Below, one piece after another: positions 23,600 to 32,688 of a DNA stretch of 64,000 nt. The notes below the pieces were generated by a model. That model made no database searches. It saw only the letters and a program-made list of their open reading frames with translations, and was not told the DNA's origin. Where the stretch lies: contig NZ_QGTQ01000006.1 in NCBI RefSeq assembly GCF_003182255.1, forward strand, positions 1-64,000, read 5' to 3'. Within the stretch, counting starts at the first letter, position 1; every line of letters begins with the position of its first letter. This stretch comes from Paenibacillus cellulosilyticus. Its GTDB lineage: Bacteria > Bacillota > Bacilli > Paenibacillales > Paenibacillaceae. The translations under genes and the position numbers were made by a program.

Positions 23600-24328
23600 A
23601 TGAGAAAAAAGGGCCGTTTAGCACTGATGTCACTCCTGACATCACTCGTACTCGTATTTTCTTCCTTCTCGGTTGCGTATGCAGCAACTTGGAGCTCCTC
23701 TGATCAATGGGCAACTTGGACGAATGGTGGTTACACGATTTATAACAACATTTGGGGCAGCGGTGCAGGTTATCAAAGCATCTGGGCGAATTCATACAGC
23801 AACTGGGGTGTATGGGCGCAGCATCCGGACACAGGCGGCATCAAATCGTATCCGAACGTTACGAAGACGATCAATAAGAAGATCAGCGCTCTCTCGACAC
23901 TTAGCAGCAGCTTCAACGTAACGGTTCCATCGAGTGGTGCTTACGAATCCACGTATGATATCTGGGCAGGTACGAACAATGCTTACGAAATCATGCTTTG
24001 GATGAACAAAGTAGGCGCAGTCAATCCGATCTCCTATAACTGGTCCTCCTCCGGCAGCCCCGTTGCGGTGTATTCGAATGTAAGCGTTGGCGGTCATACT
24101 TGGAACGTCTATCAAGGCAGCAACGGCTCGAATGCCGTCTACTCCTTCGTACGTACGAGCAACACGAACTCCGGCACGGTTGACGTACTGGCTATTATGA
24201 ACTGGATTAAAAACAAAGGTTGGGTCAGCGACGTTGTCGTGAACAGTGTACAATTCGGCTTCGAGATCACTTCTTCCTCAGCCGGCTCTGATTTCATCGT
24301 GAATAGTTATTCGGTTACCAATAGCTAA
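23600..24328 (+). CDS. Secreted glycoside hydrolase family 12 (endoglucanase/xyloglucanase)
   Basis: 242 residues. The signal peptide (residues 1-29, cleavage AYA-AT) leads into a GH12 beta-jelly roll. The nucleophile is Glu130 in AYEIMLWMN and the acid/base Glu222 in FGFEITSSS; the tryptophan-rich strands (IWGSGAGYQSIWA, NWGVWAQHP) fit a beta-glucan cleft. Length equals a single catalytic domain with no carbohydrate-binding module. AGGAGG lies 11 bases before ATG 23600; an upstream in-frame ATG is less well placed. The enzyme would hydrolyse beta-1,4-glucan or xyloglucan outside the cell under CcpA control. Confidence 0.92.
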   Translation: MRKKGRLALMSLLTSLVLVFSSFSVAYAATWSSSDQWATWTNGGYTIYNNIWGSGAGYQSIWANSYSNWGVWAQHPDTGGIKSYPNVTKTINKKISALSTLSSSFNVTVPSSGAYESTYDIWAGTNNAYEIMLWMNKVGAVNPISYNWSSSGSPVAVYSNVSVGGHTWNVYQGSNGSNAVYSFVRTSNTNSGTVDVLAIMNWIKNKGWVSDVVVNSVQFGFEITSSSAGSDFIVNSYSVTNS

Positions 24329-24383
24329 AACGGTTTCGGCAGCGCTTTCAGCGCTGGATTGGATTTAGTCCCTTATCTCAAAG

Positions 24384-24423
24384 AGAGCGCATTCGGTGAT
24401 CGACACCTTGTGCGCTCTTTTTT
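24384..24423 (+). terminator. Intrinsic terminator after the GH12 gene
   Basis: AGAGCGCA-TTC-GGTG-ATCGA-CACC-TTG-TGCGCTCT is followed by TTTTT, a two-tier hairpin. It converges on the next minus-strand gene. Confidence 0.88.
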
Positions 24424-24426
24424 ATG

Positions 24427-24873
24427 TCATTCAGATCCCACGCTCTGCTCTTTAGACGGAACGATTCTGCGATATTCTAACAAGTGAATTTCGGATTTGG
24501 CCGTATAGTCACTGGAGCGATACAGATTGGAATCAATGCTCATCGTCAACTTGTCCGTTGCAAGCTCCAATGTTCGGTCTGCTGGGTCATCGACTTTAAC
24601 AAACATGGATACGACATAAGATGAAACTTCATGTCTCATCTCGAGCTTCGCATCAACGATATGTGGTTCAAACCAGAGAACGGCTGTCCCATAATGCTCG
24701 TTTACATATTGTGATATGGACGGTCGCAGCATATCGAATAAAATTTGTTCCGACGTGGCATATACCTTCTTGTACGGCTCCTCACGCGGTGGATTTGCGT
24801 TCGCTGTGACAGACGACATTACCATAGTGAGTAAGATCATCGTTTGCAGCAGCTTGATTGCCATTCGTTTCAT
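24427..24873 (-). CDS. Secreted DUF3888-like protein
   Basis: 148 residues with a clear signal peptide (MKRMAIKLLQTMILLTMVMS, cleavage near ANA-NP). The mature part reads SEQILFDMLRPSISQYVNEHYG, then strands ending in KSEIHLLEYRRIVPS. The pattern fits DUF3888 proteins of spore-forming Firmicutes, function unknown. GGGAGGTGATT precedes ATG 24873. A T-rich terminator of the upstream operon (24941-24968) separates it from the genes at 25-26 kb, so it has its own promoter. Confidence 0.7.
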   Translation of the reverse strand: MKRMAIKLLQTMILLTMVMSSVTANANPPREEPYKKVYATSEQILFDMLRPSISQYVNEHYGTAVLWFEPHIVDAKLEMRHEVSSYVVSMFVKVDDPADRTLELATDKLTMSIDSNLYRSSDYTAKSEIHLLEYRRIVPSKEQSVGSE

Positions 24874-24940
24874 TGGAATCACCTCCCACTTACCATCACC
24901 GTGACAATCGATCCTTATTCTTGCAACGAGCCTCCTATAC

Positions 24941-24968
24941 AAAAAAAGACGATCGAATACATCGACCG
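24941..24968 (-). terminator. Intrinsic terminator of the 25-26.3 kb operon
   Basis: CGGTCGA-TGTAT-TCGATCG (one G-U pair) followed by TCTTTTTTT on the minus strand, 32 bases after the stop at 25000. Confidence 0.7.
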
Positions 24969-24999
24969 CCCTTCATTCTTCCTTCTGTGTGCTTACTTA

Positions 25000-25584
25000 T
25001 CATCCAAACTTCTGCTCATAGATCACATTGCCGTCCTTATCCAAGCCACGAAGGGACTGCCATTCGCTGCTGCCATATTCCGCTTCCCATAAGAACAGGA
25101 ACATATGATCAGCCGTAATACTCTCTCGCATTGGAGCCGGCTGCCCAGTCTCCTTATCCGTCATGAGCAATTCGACCGTTAGGATTCGTTCATCCGATAC
25201 GTAACCGTAAAATTTGTAGAACGTGCGCTGATCAACATTGGACATCGAGCTTCCCTCCCAGCTATAGGAGAGCCCCTTATCGCGTTCAATCTTAATCCCA
25301 GCAACGCCGCCGCCCGCTACCCAACCACCGCGTCGTTTCTGCACGGAATCCGCAGAGAACCATTCCTTATACGTACCAAGAAAGATGACCTGGTTCTTAT
25401 CGAATGGTACTGTCACCTTACGAACGATGGTCGATGGCCCATAATGAAAGCCGCTCTCCGACAGGCGATGTGCCTGTTCAGGTGTCCGACTGCCCGGTGT
25501 AAAGATGTTCTCCCGGTAGATGAGGAATAGCAGAAGAAATACCGCTACCCATTCGACCGTTATGATTAACCATCTCTTATTCAC
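25000..25584 (-). CDS. Membrane-anchored hypothetical protein
   Basis: 194 residues starting with GTG, which overlaps the upstream stop codon (GTGA). One N-terminal helix (about 4-22, WLIITVEWVAVFLLLFLIY) is followed by an extracytoplasmic beta-rich domain. Aromatic strands include IFLGTYKEWFSADS, GLSYSWEGSS and FYKFYGYVSD. No known catalytic motif is visible and I do not recognise the family. It is the last gene of a three-gene operon of small membrane proteins. Confidence 0.75.
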   Translation of the reverse strand: MNKRWLIITVEWVAVFLLLFLIYRENIFTPGSRTPEQAHRLSESGFHYGPSTIVRKVTVPFDKNQVIFLGTYKEWFSADSVQKRRGGWVAGGGVAGIKIERDKGLSYSWEGSSMSNVDQRTFYKFYGYVSDERILTVELLMTDKETGQPAPMRESITADHMFLFLWEAEYGSSEWQSLRGLDKDGNVIYEQKFG

Positions 25585-26081
25585 GTCCCATCACCCGCCT
25601 TCACTAACGGGATCTCGAGTTCACCATATCGACCGTAGATATCATAGACAAGTTTGGCGCTGCCAACCGGCTTATCCGGCACGTCGAATGAGATATAACC
25701 AATAGACCCCCATGTCGTACCGTTCGAGCCGGCGCTATGGCTCAATAGCTCCTGTCCGTCTGGCGTAATAAGCTTCAAGCTCATGGCCGGGAATGTCCAT
25801 ACGCCCTTCGTCTGCTTTGAATGAAACTCATAGGTCACCATAATCTGCTTTGGCGTCACATATACGGCGTTCGCGGTGAACGTGTCGTTGTCGATCGGAA
25901 AGCTCTTATCTATTGAGATCGCAACAACCTCTCCATCCGCCTGAAGAGATGCTATCGTATCTCCATTCCCTCGATCCCAGTCATTCGTTACCTTCGAGAT
26001 GTAATGCACAATCAAGATAATGACGAGTGCTGCAAGAATGAATCTTCTTAACAAGGTAAAAACAAGGTTCATTGCACGCAT
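25581..26081 (-). CDS. Membrane-anchored hypothetical protein (DUF5643-like domain suspected)
   Basis: 166 residues from ATG 26081, which has AGGCGGTGG upstream; a TTG 12 codons earlier overlaps the preceding gene. An N-terminal helix (about 10-30) is followed by a single beta-sandwich domain: SIDKSFPIDNDTFTANAVYV, IMVTYEFHSKQ, YISFDVPDKPVGSAKLVYDI. The layout resembles the extracytoplasmic DUF5643 domains of DUF4179 proteins, an assignment made by eye. Its stop overlaps the next start by four bases. Confidence 0.68.
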   Translation of the reverse strand: MRAMNLVFTLLRRFILAALVIILIVHYISKVTNDWDRGNGDTIASLQADGEVVAISIDKSFPIDNDTFTANAVYVTPKQIMVTYEFHSKQTKGVWTFPAMSLKLITPDGQELLSHSAGSNGTTWGSIGYISFDVPDKPVGSAKLVYDIYGRYGELEIPLVKAGDGT

Positions 26082-26097
26082 ATTCAATAACCACCGC

Positions 26098-26298
26098 CTA
26101 AATTGGGAATCCGCCAAATATCAAGAAGAGCCCAATAATAATTGCGATAACGCCGCCGATTCTCGCCATAACAAGCGCTGCGTCGCTCGGCTCAGCGTTT
26201 TTGAACTGCCATCCATATTGCATGTACCAGCCAACCTTAGGAAACGCGATATTCAGTATCCCAATGATGACGAACAGGAAACCAACGAAACCGAACAT
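26098..26298 (-). CDS. Small two-helix membrane protein (DUF6199-like)
   Basis: 66 residues, MFGFVGFLFVIIGILNIAFP as first helix, a short loop WQFKNAEPSDAAL, then a second helix GGVIAIIIGLFLIFGGF. The loop sequence is that of the DUF6199 family as I remember it. GGGGG precedes the ATG by six bases. It is the first gene of the operon with the two anchored proteins downstream. Confidence 0.7.
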   Translation of the reverse strand: MFGFVGFLFVIIGILNIAFPKVGWYMQYGWQFKNAEPSDAALVMARIGGVIAIIIGLFLIFGGFPI

Positions 26299-26496
26299 AT
26301 TTGTCCCCCTCATCCTTCACATCGTTAAAGATCCTATAGATTAGACGCAAACAACTCACAAAAGTTACATATTGGATATATAGGAATTTATAAGGTTGTT
26401 CAGTTGTAAAGTCGTTCCGTCATGCTTAGGCTATATTCGGCACGATTCGCTCCAATTACACACAGATTGATGCGATGCAGCGCAGTGGGTAACGAT

Positions 26497-26521
26497 AAAA
26501 AAGACTGCCATGTGGCAGCCT
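26497..26521 (-). terminator. Intrinsic terminator of the kinase-like gene
   Basis: AGGCTGCC-ACAT-GGCAGTCT (one G-U pair) followed by TTTTT on the minus strand, just past the stop at 26533. Confidence 0.82.
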
Positions 26522-26532
26522 GTTTAAGTGAA

Positions 26533-27660
26533 TTAGCTATGCTTGAATGTTAGTTGACTGTAAAGCTCTGCAGCTTCCATCGCCGCCTCCATCTGATACT
26601 GTACGATAAGCAACAACTTATCGTTATCTGATGAGCCAGGCTTATTCTGAAACCATCGCAATAACTTAGGCGCTTCCCATACCGCTCGCATAGCGAAAGA
26701 AGCGATAAAACCAAACCGAGACAGCTCTGACTCCCCAGTCCACCCGGACTCCCTCAGGCCTTCCATGTAGGAAGCGAAGAATAGCTCGCGATATTGTGCG
26801 AAATGCTCAATCGGTACATGTCCTCGGCTAACAGCTAATCCTAAAAATCGACCGAGATCTTCGCCTATACCCGAAATGCTGGCGAACTGCCAATCAATCA
26901 GCATCACAGGATCATCTGGTTGCTGATCCTTGCGCAGCAGAATGTTCTGCTCGTAATAATCCTGATGAGCGAACACGCGCGGCAGCCGTTCTAATGCAGA
27001 AATCCAGTCTCCTACAGCATCCTCCAACTGGTTCAAGCTCAACATAATAGCGGATAATCGTTCATCCGATAACAGCTGTTCAATCGCCCCCTCGTCAAGC
27101 TCAGAACGATAGGACATACACTCCTGTATCCATGAACGCATCCACCGAGAATTAATCCACTCATTGCTCGGAAGCGTCTCGCCTACAAGATAAGCTGCCT
27201 GGAATTGGCCTAATCTCTTACATGCGAGTCGATAGGCGTCTTTATCCCACTGCTGGAGCTCATGCCCAACATCCTCGAGCCACAGCCATATGGAGCCATC
27301 ATCAAGATGGTCGATTGAGAAACATTTGGGCGTGACGAAGTTCGCGGGCAGCTGCTGTAGCAGTCCCGACTGATAAGCTTCTACCTCACGTCGCCAATAA
27401 TTATAATGAGATGTAGAATCACACGTTGGGTCTTGTTTCACAACCTTGAGAATAACGGACCAAGATCTACGCTCTGCATCACGGAGCTTCGTTATTCCTG
27501 TTACTCGAAATACCCCGCCAGTAACAAAATTCCGTTCACCCGTTCCAATTGAATGATAACTCCATTCGATTAATTGCCCATCATTCTTATGTAAGACAGC
27601 ATTGGATATGGCTTGAAGCTTCTGCTGATCGATGCAATTCTCTATGCCTGAGGCATGCAT
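26533..27660 (-). CDS. Aminoglycoside phosphotransferase/choline-kinase-like protein
   Basis: About 375 residues with an APH-type kinase fold. The catalytic loop is FAHQDYYEQNIL (HxDxxxxN) and the metal-binding loop is LIDWQFASIS. The N-lobe has a VILKVVKQD lysine strand and an acidic partner in RREVEAYQ. Relatives phosphorylate small hydroxyl compounds, including antibiotics, choline and thiamine; the substrate here is unknown and resistance should not be assumed. ATG 27660 has AAAGGTGG nine bases upstream; a GTG 18 codons earlier is possible. Confidence 0.82.
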   Translation of the reverse strand: MHASGIENCIDQQKLQAISNAVLHKNDGQLIEWSYHSIGTGERNFVTGGVFRVTGITKLRDAERRSWSVILKVVKQDPTCDSTSHYNYWRREVEAYQSGLLQQLPANFVTPKCFSIDHLDDGSIWLWLEDVGHELQQWDKDAYRLACKRLGQFQAAYLVGETLPSNEWINSRWMRSWIQECMSYRSELDEGAIEQLLSDERLSAIMLSLNQLEDAVGDWISALERLPRVFAHQDYYEQNILLRKDQQPDDPVMLIDWQFASISGIGEDLGRFLGLAVSRGHVPIEHFAQYRELFFASYMEGLRESGWTGESELSRFGFIASFAMRAVWEAPKLLRWFQNKPGSSDNDKLLLIVQYQMEAAMEAAELYSQLTFKHS

Positions 27661-27797
27661 ACAGCTTGTCCACCTTTCGATAACAAGAAGATGAGCGCCT
27701 CCCATAGCGCTCACCTGCTTGCTAGTTCCATATTCATATCATTGATCTGTACATAAAAGCATACCTTCATTGCCTTCGTGTCAGTAAGTCGATCCAC

Positions 27798-28058
27798 TCA
27801 TTCATGATGTTCAAGCTGTCCAAGCTGTCCAGTATCTCTATCAAGCAGATGCTCAAGGCGCTTGCGAAGCTCTACCATCTCTACAACACGCTTCTCCATG
27901 CGTTCCTGCCTCTTAAGCTTGAATTGATCGATAATCTCGCTTGGTGTCAGACGGTCTAATAAGTTCAGAAGCGCTTGATCGGTCTCCTGCCTTTGCTCTA
28001 ACCGTTGCAGTTGATACATCATTACAACTTCACTTGTCGTTGGTTTTGATTGCGTCAT
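27798..28058 (-). CDS. Small coiled-coil hypothetical protein
   Basis: 86 residues from ATG 28058 with GGAGGTGG five bases upstream. Almost all predicted helix, rich in Gln, Glu, Lys and Arg: MYQLQRLEQRQETDQALLNL and MEKRVVEMVELRKRLEHLL. No cysteine, no membrane helix. A coiled-coil oligomer is likely; function unknown. It lies 70 bases downstream of the VOC gene and may be co-transcribed with it. Confidence 0.68.
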   Translation of the reverse strand: MTQSKPTTSEVVMMYQLQRLEQRQETDQALLNLLDRLTPSEIIDQFKLKRQERMEKRVVEMVELRKRLEHLLDRDTGQLGQLEHHE

Positions 28059-28129
28059 CGAGACCACCTCCACCCCTATTGTATTCACGGGTGAGATGCG
28101 CGACGACTAGGCGAACTACAATCCACTGC

Positions 28130-28516
28130 TCATTTCTTGTTTCCTGAACCGAAGCCAATCACGTAGCCATCAGGGTCTTTCACCGAGAACTCTTTCCAAG
28201 TACCCCAATCGAACTCGGTAACGAAAGGTTCCGCCGCAATAACAGCTCCACTCGACTGTAATTCCTCGAACAACAGCTCGAGCTCATCATGGGTTCGTAC
28301 ATAGGCATACGTATTGCATTGGTTTCGATTAGGACGAACGTCTTCCATCGCTTCCGCTTGAATCAGCTTGAAGCCAAGTCCAAAATCATCACGAATCGCC
28401 CAAAATTCGTTCACATCGCATCCAAGCGCTTCGGCATAATAGGCCTGAGAACGTGCCAAATCAGATACTAGCAATACCGTAAGTGAATTCTCGATTCTAG
28501 CTTTGACCTGTTCCAT
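28130..28516 (-). CDS. VOC (glyoxalase/bleomycin-resistance) family protein
   Basis: 128 residues with the betaalphabetabetabeta pattern of vicinal-oxygen-chelate proteins: TVLLVSDLARSQAYYAEALG, FGLGFKLIQ, AYVRTHDELELLFEEL and the C-terminal KEFSVKDPDGYVIGFG. Family members are metal-dependent dioxygenases, isomerases or drug-binding proteins. ATG 28516 has GAGGAGC upstream; the longer frame is rejected for lack of a ribosome-binding site. Substrate unknown. Confidence 0.85.
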   Translation of the reverse strand: MEQVKARIENSLTVLLVSDLARSQAYYAEALGCDVNEFWAIRDDFGLGFKLIQAEAMEDVRPNRNQCNTYAYVRTHDELELLFEELQSSGAVIAAEPFVTEFDWGTWKEFSVKDPDGYVIGFGSGNKK

Positions 28517-28660
28517 AATAAGATCGCTCCTCATCGAATGGTAACAATACCCATTACTAGAATAGCGAATATACGTTCGATTGTAAATAGAACATGGGGT
28601 GTTGTTTCCGCAAATCATCGCATCTACTCTTCGTCGTCCTCTTCAAATCATTGGCATAAC

Positions 28661-28684
28661 AAAAAAAACCTGATCGCTCAGGTT
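28661..28684 (-). terminator. Intrinsic terminator after the glycosyltransferase
   Basis: AACCTGA-GCGA-TCAGGTT followed by TTTTTT on the minus strand, immediately after the stop at 28693. Confidence 0.85.
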
Positions 28685-28692
28685 CGAGAGGT

Positions 28693-29994
28693 CTAGCGCT
28701 CACGTGTGGTTACGTCCATTAATAACGGCTTCAGCTGATGCTCCCATATCCACTTCGGATGATACTGCTGCCGCACCAGCGTCTTGGCTCGCAGTACCTT
28801 CTCTTCTCCCATTCTTCTAACAATGATCGCCGCATGCTCTCGGATGTATGCTTCTTCCGAGGGCTGATATTGCTCCTTCGTCTCATAGCCGAAGTTACGG
28901 GCATTCCACCGCATGAAATAAGCATCCAGTCGTTCACCAAGCTCCTTCAGTGCAGGAACGGCTTCGTTGAGTACAATGAAGTTGCCGCGAGACGCTGCCT
29001 CCAGCACGATAAGCCCGAATGATTCCGAATAAGAGGAGCAAATAAACAGATTGCTTAACCCGAACAGCTCCATCACCGCTTGATGCGGAAAACCATCAGT
29101 CCAACCTTCGTCCGACGTGAACACGATATGCTCCCTCTTGAGACCGAACCGAATACCTACTTCGCATATCTGAAGCTTATACGCCTGACTGCTAATATCA
29201 AGTGAAGGAAAATCACAAAATACGATCTTGGCGGAAAGTCCCGATTCAAATGCAATGGCGCCAACCAGTGCAGCTGCCTTCTCGAATTGCTTCCCAGGAG
29301 TTAGTCTGCCGGGATAAATCACCAGAATATCAGGGGACAGCAGATCGATTCTTGCTCCCAGCCGACGCAGCGCTTCGCTGGATTCGGCATAAGGATTCCA
29401 GCTATTGTACACGGCATGACAGCGATTCAATTCAACCCCGTACTGCCGAGCTAGCGCAGGAAGTCCAGACGCTGTTGGATAAAGGTAGTCCGTATTCGGC
29501 ATTGCGTTGAATCTTGCCGATAACGGCCAGTTCGCGCGAATCGGGCGCGGAGCCGGCAACGAGTGAGTCATGGCTAGGAAACGGACCTTCGGCAGCCTCT
29601 CCTGCACTTGCCTGACTGCGACATTGTGGACCAGATGCCAGCCTTGGTACATAATGTCGTGCATGATGCAGACATCTGCATCACGCAAAACCTCTTCCAT
29701 GCTGTCCGCAATGACGGCAGCCTCTTCGTAGAAGGACTCATGTACTCGTCCGACTGACTGGGCATAATCCCGCCAATGAATGAGTTCGCCTCGCAGCCGG
29801 TTTGTAATTCGCACCCACTCGATACGTTCATCCAGAAAGATTCCTTGGCGTTCTGAATCGGGGCAGTCTTGGCTGACGAGAAGTTTCACGTGAAGCCCCG
29901 CTTCCAGCAGCATATGCAGATGCTCTTCCACGACGCTGACAAGGGAATAGGTTTTGGAGAGCCCATTAAACATCGTTAGAATCGCAATCTTCAT
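28693..29994 (-). CDS. Glycosyltransferase family 4-like protein
   Basis: 433 residues with a GT-B fold. The N-terminal half has MKIAILTMFNGLSKTYSLV and DVCIMHDIMYQGWH. The C-terminal half has YPGRLTPGKQFEKAAAL and the EX7E nucleotide-sugar motif SESFGLIVLEAASRGN. It presumably transfers a sugar from an NDP donor in the cytoplasm. ATG 29994 has GAGGGG eight bases upstream. It is divergent from the gene for the threonine-rich protein at 30125, separated by 130 bases, so it may glycosylate that protein's Thr/Ser tract (inference). Confidence 0.85.
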   Translation of the reverse strand: MKIAILTMFNGLSKTYSLVSVVEEHLHMLLEAGLHVKLLVSQDCPDSERQGIFLDERIEWVRITNRLRGELIHWRDYAQSVGRVHESFYEEAAVIADSMEEVLRDADVCIMHDIMYQGWHLVHNVAVRQVQERLPKVRFLAMTHSLPAPRPIRANWPLSARFNAMPNTDYLYPTASGLPALARQYGVELNRCHAVYNSWNPYAESSEALRRLGARIDLLSPDILVIYPGRLTPGKQFEKAAALVGAIAFESGLSAKIVFCDFPSLDISSQAYKLQICEVGIRFGLKREHIVFTSDEGWTDGFPHQAVMELFGLSNLFICSSYSESFGLIVLEAASRGNFIVLNEAVPALKELGERLDAYFMRWNARNFGYETKEQYQPSEEAYIREHAAIIVRRMGEEKVLRAKTLVRQQYHPKWIWEHQLKPLLMDVTTRER

Positions 29995-30124
29995 CCTTGC
30001 ATCCCCTCTTCGACTATTGGTCATGCATAACAGAGGTAAATATGCGGAATAAGACATCTATATGCATATTTTGAATACCTTTCAAATATGGTGAATGGCG
30101 TACGTTAGAGAGGAGGCTTGCAGT

Positions 30125-32632
30125 ATGGCATGTATTGACCTGGGAATTGCCAATGATTTTAACGTGTTTGTATTTACTGACCATACACAATCATCCGTTG
30201 ACTCTGAGGGACGAGTAGCCGTTGGAGGTAAGGCTACCTATACCAATTATGGAGTGGGCAGTTCACTCTCCGTTTCTCAGACGCGAGATGATCTAGTTGT
30301 ACAAGGTGAGATCGATATTACATCCGGCGCCAATTTTGCAGGAAACACGATCATTTATCCGAACGGAACCGTAACCAACTATACCATGACCAACAACAAT
30401 GGCGTGCCAAATCAACCACTCGTCGGTTCTCCCATTGATTTCGACGCGGCTCAACGCGAACTTACCGCTTTATCGCTCAACTTGTCGGCCATTCCGGTCA
30501 ACGGCACTGTAGAAAATAACTTCGGACAAATTGTGTTAACCGGGACGGATCCCGAGCTTAATGTATTCATGTTTAACGGCCTTAATGTCGACGGAGAAGG
30601 ATTACGCCTGGATACGGCTAACGGCATCAATATTATCGCCCCATTAGGCTCTACGATCATCATTACAGTCGGCGGCGAGAATGTTGGGTTTGGCAGCTAT
30701 ACGATTTTTCGTAACGGGATAACCTCAACACGGCTGGATGCCACGCTGATCTTATGGAACTTCTTCCAGGCGACAACCGCCTTTAATCAGAATCTGTCCA
30801 TCACAGGTTCTGTGCTTGCCCCTTATGCGGACTGGGAAGCGATCGGCTTCGGCAATATTAACGGAACCATTGTCGCTAACTCCTTGTCCAACGCTGGCGG
30901 AACATTGGAAGAGCACCACGTTCCTTTTGCCGGCTGCTTGCCAGGCAGCGAGACAACTACAAGTACAACAACAACGACTACAAGCAGCACGACGTCAACT
31001 ACGACAACGCCAGTTCCAACATCAACGACATCCACCACGACTACCGAAAGCACCACATCGACAACCTCTTCATCGACCACAAGCTCTGCCACCATTTCTA
31101 CTACTAGTACTTCCTCTACGACATCTGCTACGAGCAGTACAAGTTCAACGACCAGTTCCAGTACCTCCTCTACGACAGCGCCGATCATTGTAGGTCCTAA
31201 CATCATTGCAAGCAAAACCGCAAATGTTACATCGGTTAATATCGGGGACACGATTACGTATACGATTCAAGCCACCAATATCGGCACAGCACCTGGTGAA
31301 GCGATATTGTCGGAGGAGTTTCCGGAGCAGATTAAATTCATTCCATCCAGTCTGAAAATCAATGGCGGAAAATTCAGCGGCGTGGATATTACGGAACAGG
31401 TCATTATCGGTACGATTGCACCGGGACAGACCGTGACGATTGAGTTTCAAGTATTCGTTGCCGGATTCCCGCCTGGAGGGATCATCCTCAACAATGGCAG
31501 CGTTGTAACGGTAGCTCCGGGTACGACGCCAGCTACTTGTTCACCAGGTGTCCTTGCTTTAACAGGGCTGCCTAACGTACCGTCAATACCCGGTCAGTTC
31601 CTACCCGTTCTTCCCGTTGTAAGGCCAGGCTTCACCCCGCTTCCCGGCGAACTTATCTCATTAACGCCTCTGGTCAGCGCCAGCGGCAAAGTTCTACTAG
31701 CACATCCTGTTACTGTGCCCGGGGTGACCATACCGCCATTTCTCGGCCTAACCATACCACTGATTACAGGAACGCTTCAGCCGATTGAACTTCGGACTCG
31801 AATTACGGCGTCTCGTGCTCCTAATGTTTCAGCACCAAACCTAATCGTCTTCCAGCCGTTCTTGGATTTCAACCTCTTCATCGGTCAGCGTATCACGTAC
31901 AGCTTCTTCATCGTTAATAATGGTAATTTGCCTGCTGTCCGGACACGATTCTTGAATAAGGTCGCGAATAATGCCATGTTCATCGAAGGTACAGTAAGGG
32001 TTGGTGATGAGCTGCGATTGACGGATGATCCGAACAATGGCATTAGCCTCGGTCCTATCCCCGTCAATCAAGGCGTAATCGTTCGCTTCGACTTGCTGGT
32101 TAATGGCGGAACTTCATTAACGAACAGCTTCAGCGTTGCTGCTGATTTCCTAACTGCCAATAACACGATCACCTCTGCGACATTCCAGTCGAAGCCGATC
32201 ACGAATCCAGTGCAGCAGCTGGCCGTATCCAACAATGCTAGATTTCTTAAGGTTTCTTCTATCCGAACCGTGAAGGTAAACGGCACCTATGACTATCAAT
32301 TTACGATAACGAACCTGTCTCCGGACATTGCTGCAATTAATTCGATCTTCTATGACAGTCTGAATCCGGCGTTGGAATACGTCTCAGGAAGCCTTGTCAT
32401 CAATGGCGTTCCTCAAGGCGACCCGCAGATTGGCATTAGTCTTGGCACCATTGCACCTGGCGCTACCGTAACGCTTTCATTCACGGTTCGGGTCATGTTC
32501 GCCCCTACTGGCGAAATCATTGATAACCAAGCGATCCTGTTCTTCGAATTTCGAACCAACATTTCCTGTTTCCGAGGCGGCCTGCGGTCTAATCTGAATC
32601 AGGTGACAGTTATTGAAGAAGAGGAAGAATAA
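30125..32632 (+). CDS. Choice-of-anchor-A/DUF11 protein with Thr/Ser-rich linker, no signal peptide
   Basis: 835 residues. An N-terminal choice-of-anchor-A beta-domain (1-275, starting CIDLGIANDFNVFVFTDH and ending EEHHVPFAGCLPG) is followed by a tract of about 75 residues that is nearly all Thr and Ser (277-352). Three DUF11 beta-domains come next (starting NIGDTITYTIQATNIGTAPG, FIGQRITYSFFIVNNGN and VNGTYDYQFTITNLSPD), and the protein ends in EEEEE. No signal peptide, LPXTG or SLH motif exists, unusual for this architecture; spore-coat or exosporium proteins often lack signals because the mother cell encloses the spore. GAGGAGG precedes ATG 30125. Confidence 0.82.
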   Translation: MACIDLGIANDFNVFVFTDHTQSSVDSEGRVAVGGKATYTNYGVGSSLSVSQTRDDLVVQGEIDITSGANFAGNTIIYPNGTVTNYTMTNNNGVPNQPLVGSPIDFDAAQRELTALSLNLSAIPVNGTVENNFGQIVLTGTDPELNVFMFNGLNVDGEGLRLDTANGINIIAPLGSTIIITVGGENVGFGSYTIFRNGITSTRLDATLILWNFFQATTAFNQNLSITGSVLAPYADWEAIGFGNINGTIVANSLSNAGGTLEEHHVPFAGCLPGSETTTSTTTTTTSSTTSTTTTPVPTSTTSTTTTESTTSTTSSSTTSSATISTTSTSSTTSATSSTSSTTSSSTSSTTAPIIVGPNIIASKTANVTSVNIGDTITYTIQATNIGTAPGEAILSEEFPEQIKFIPSSLKINGGKFSGVDITEQVIIGTIAPGQTVTIEFQVFVAGFPPGGIILNNGSVVTVAPGTTPATCSPGVLALTGLPNVPSIPGQFLPVLPVVRPGFTPLPGELISLTPLVSASGKVLLAHPVTVPGVTIPPFLGLTIPLITGTLQPIELRTRITASRAPNVSAPNLIVFQPFLDFNLFIGQRITYSFFIVNNGNLPAVRTRFLNKVANNAMFIEGTVRVGDELRLTDDPNNGISLGPIPVNQGVIVRFDLLVNGGTSLTNSFSVAADFLTANNTITSATFQSKPITNPVQQLAVSNNARFLKVSSIRTVKVNGTYDYQFTITNLSPDIAAINSIFYDSLNPALEYVSGSLVINGVPQGDPQIGISLGTIAPGATVTLSFTVRVMFAPTGEIIDNQAILFFEFRTNISCFRGGLRSNLNQVTVIEEEEE

Positions 32633-32648
32633 CGGCCTATTATGCCAA

Positions 32649-32680
32649 AAGGACGATCGCGAGCAATCACGATCGTCCTT
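32649..32680. terminator. Bidirectional terminator between the surface protein and the ECF importer
   Basis: AAGGACGATCG-CGAGCAATCA-CGATCGTCCTT has an 11-bp stem. The minus strand continues TTTTGG; the plus strand continues CGTATG. It ends the B12-regulated transcript and the convergent surface-protein gene. Confidence 0.75.
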
Positions 32681-32688
32681 CGTATGTT

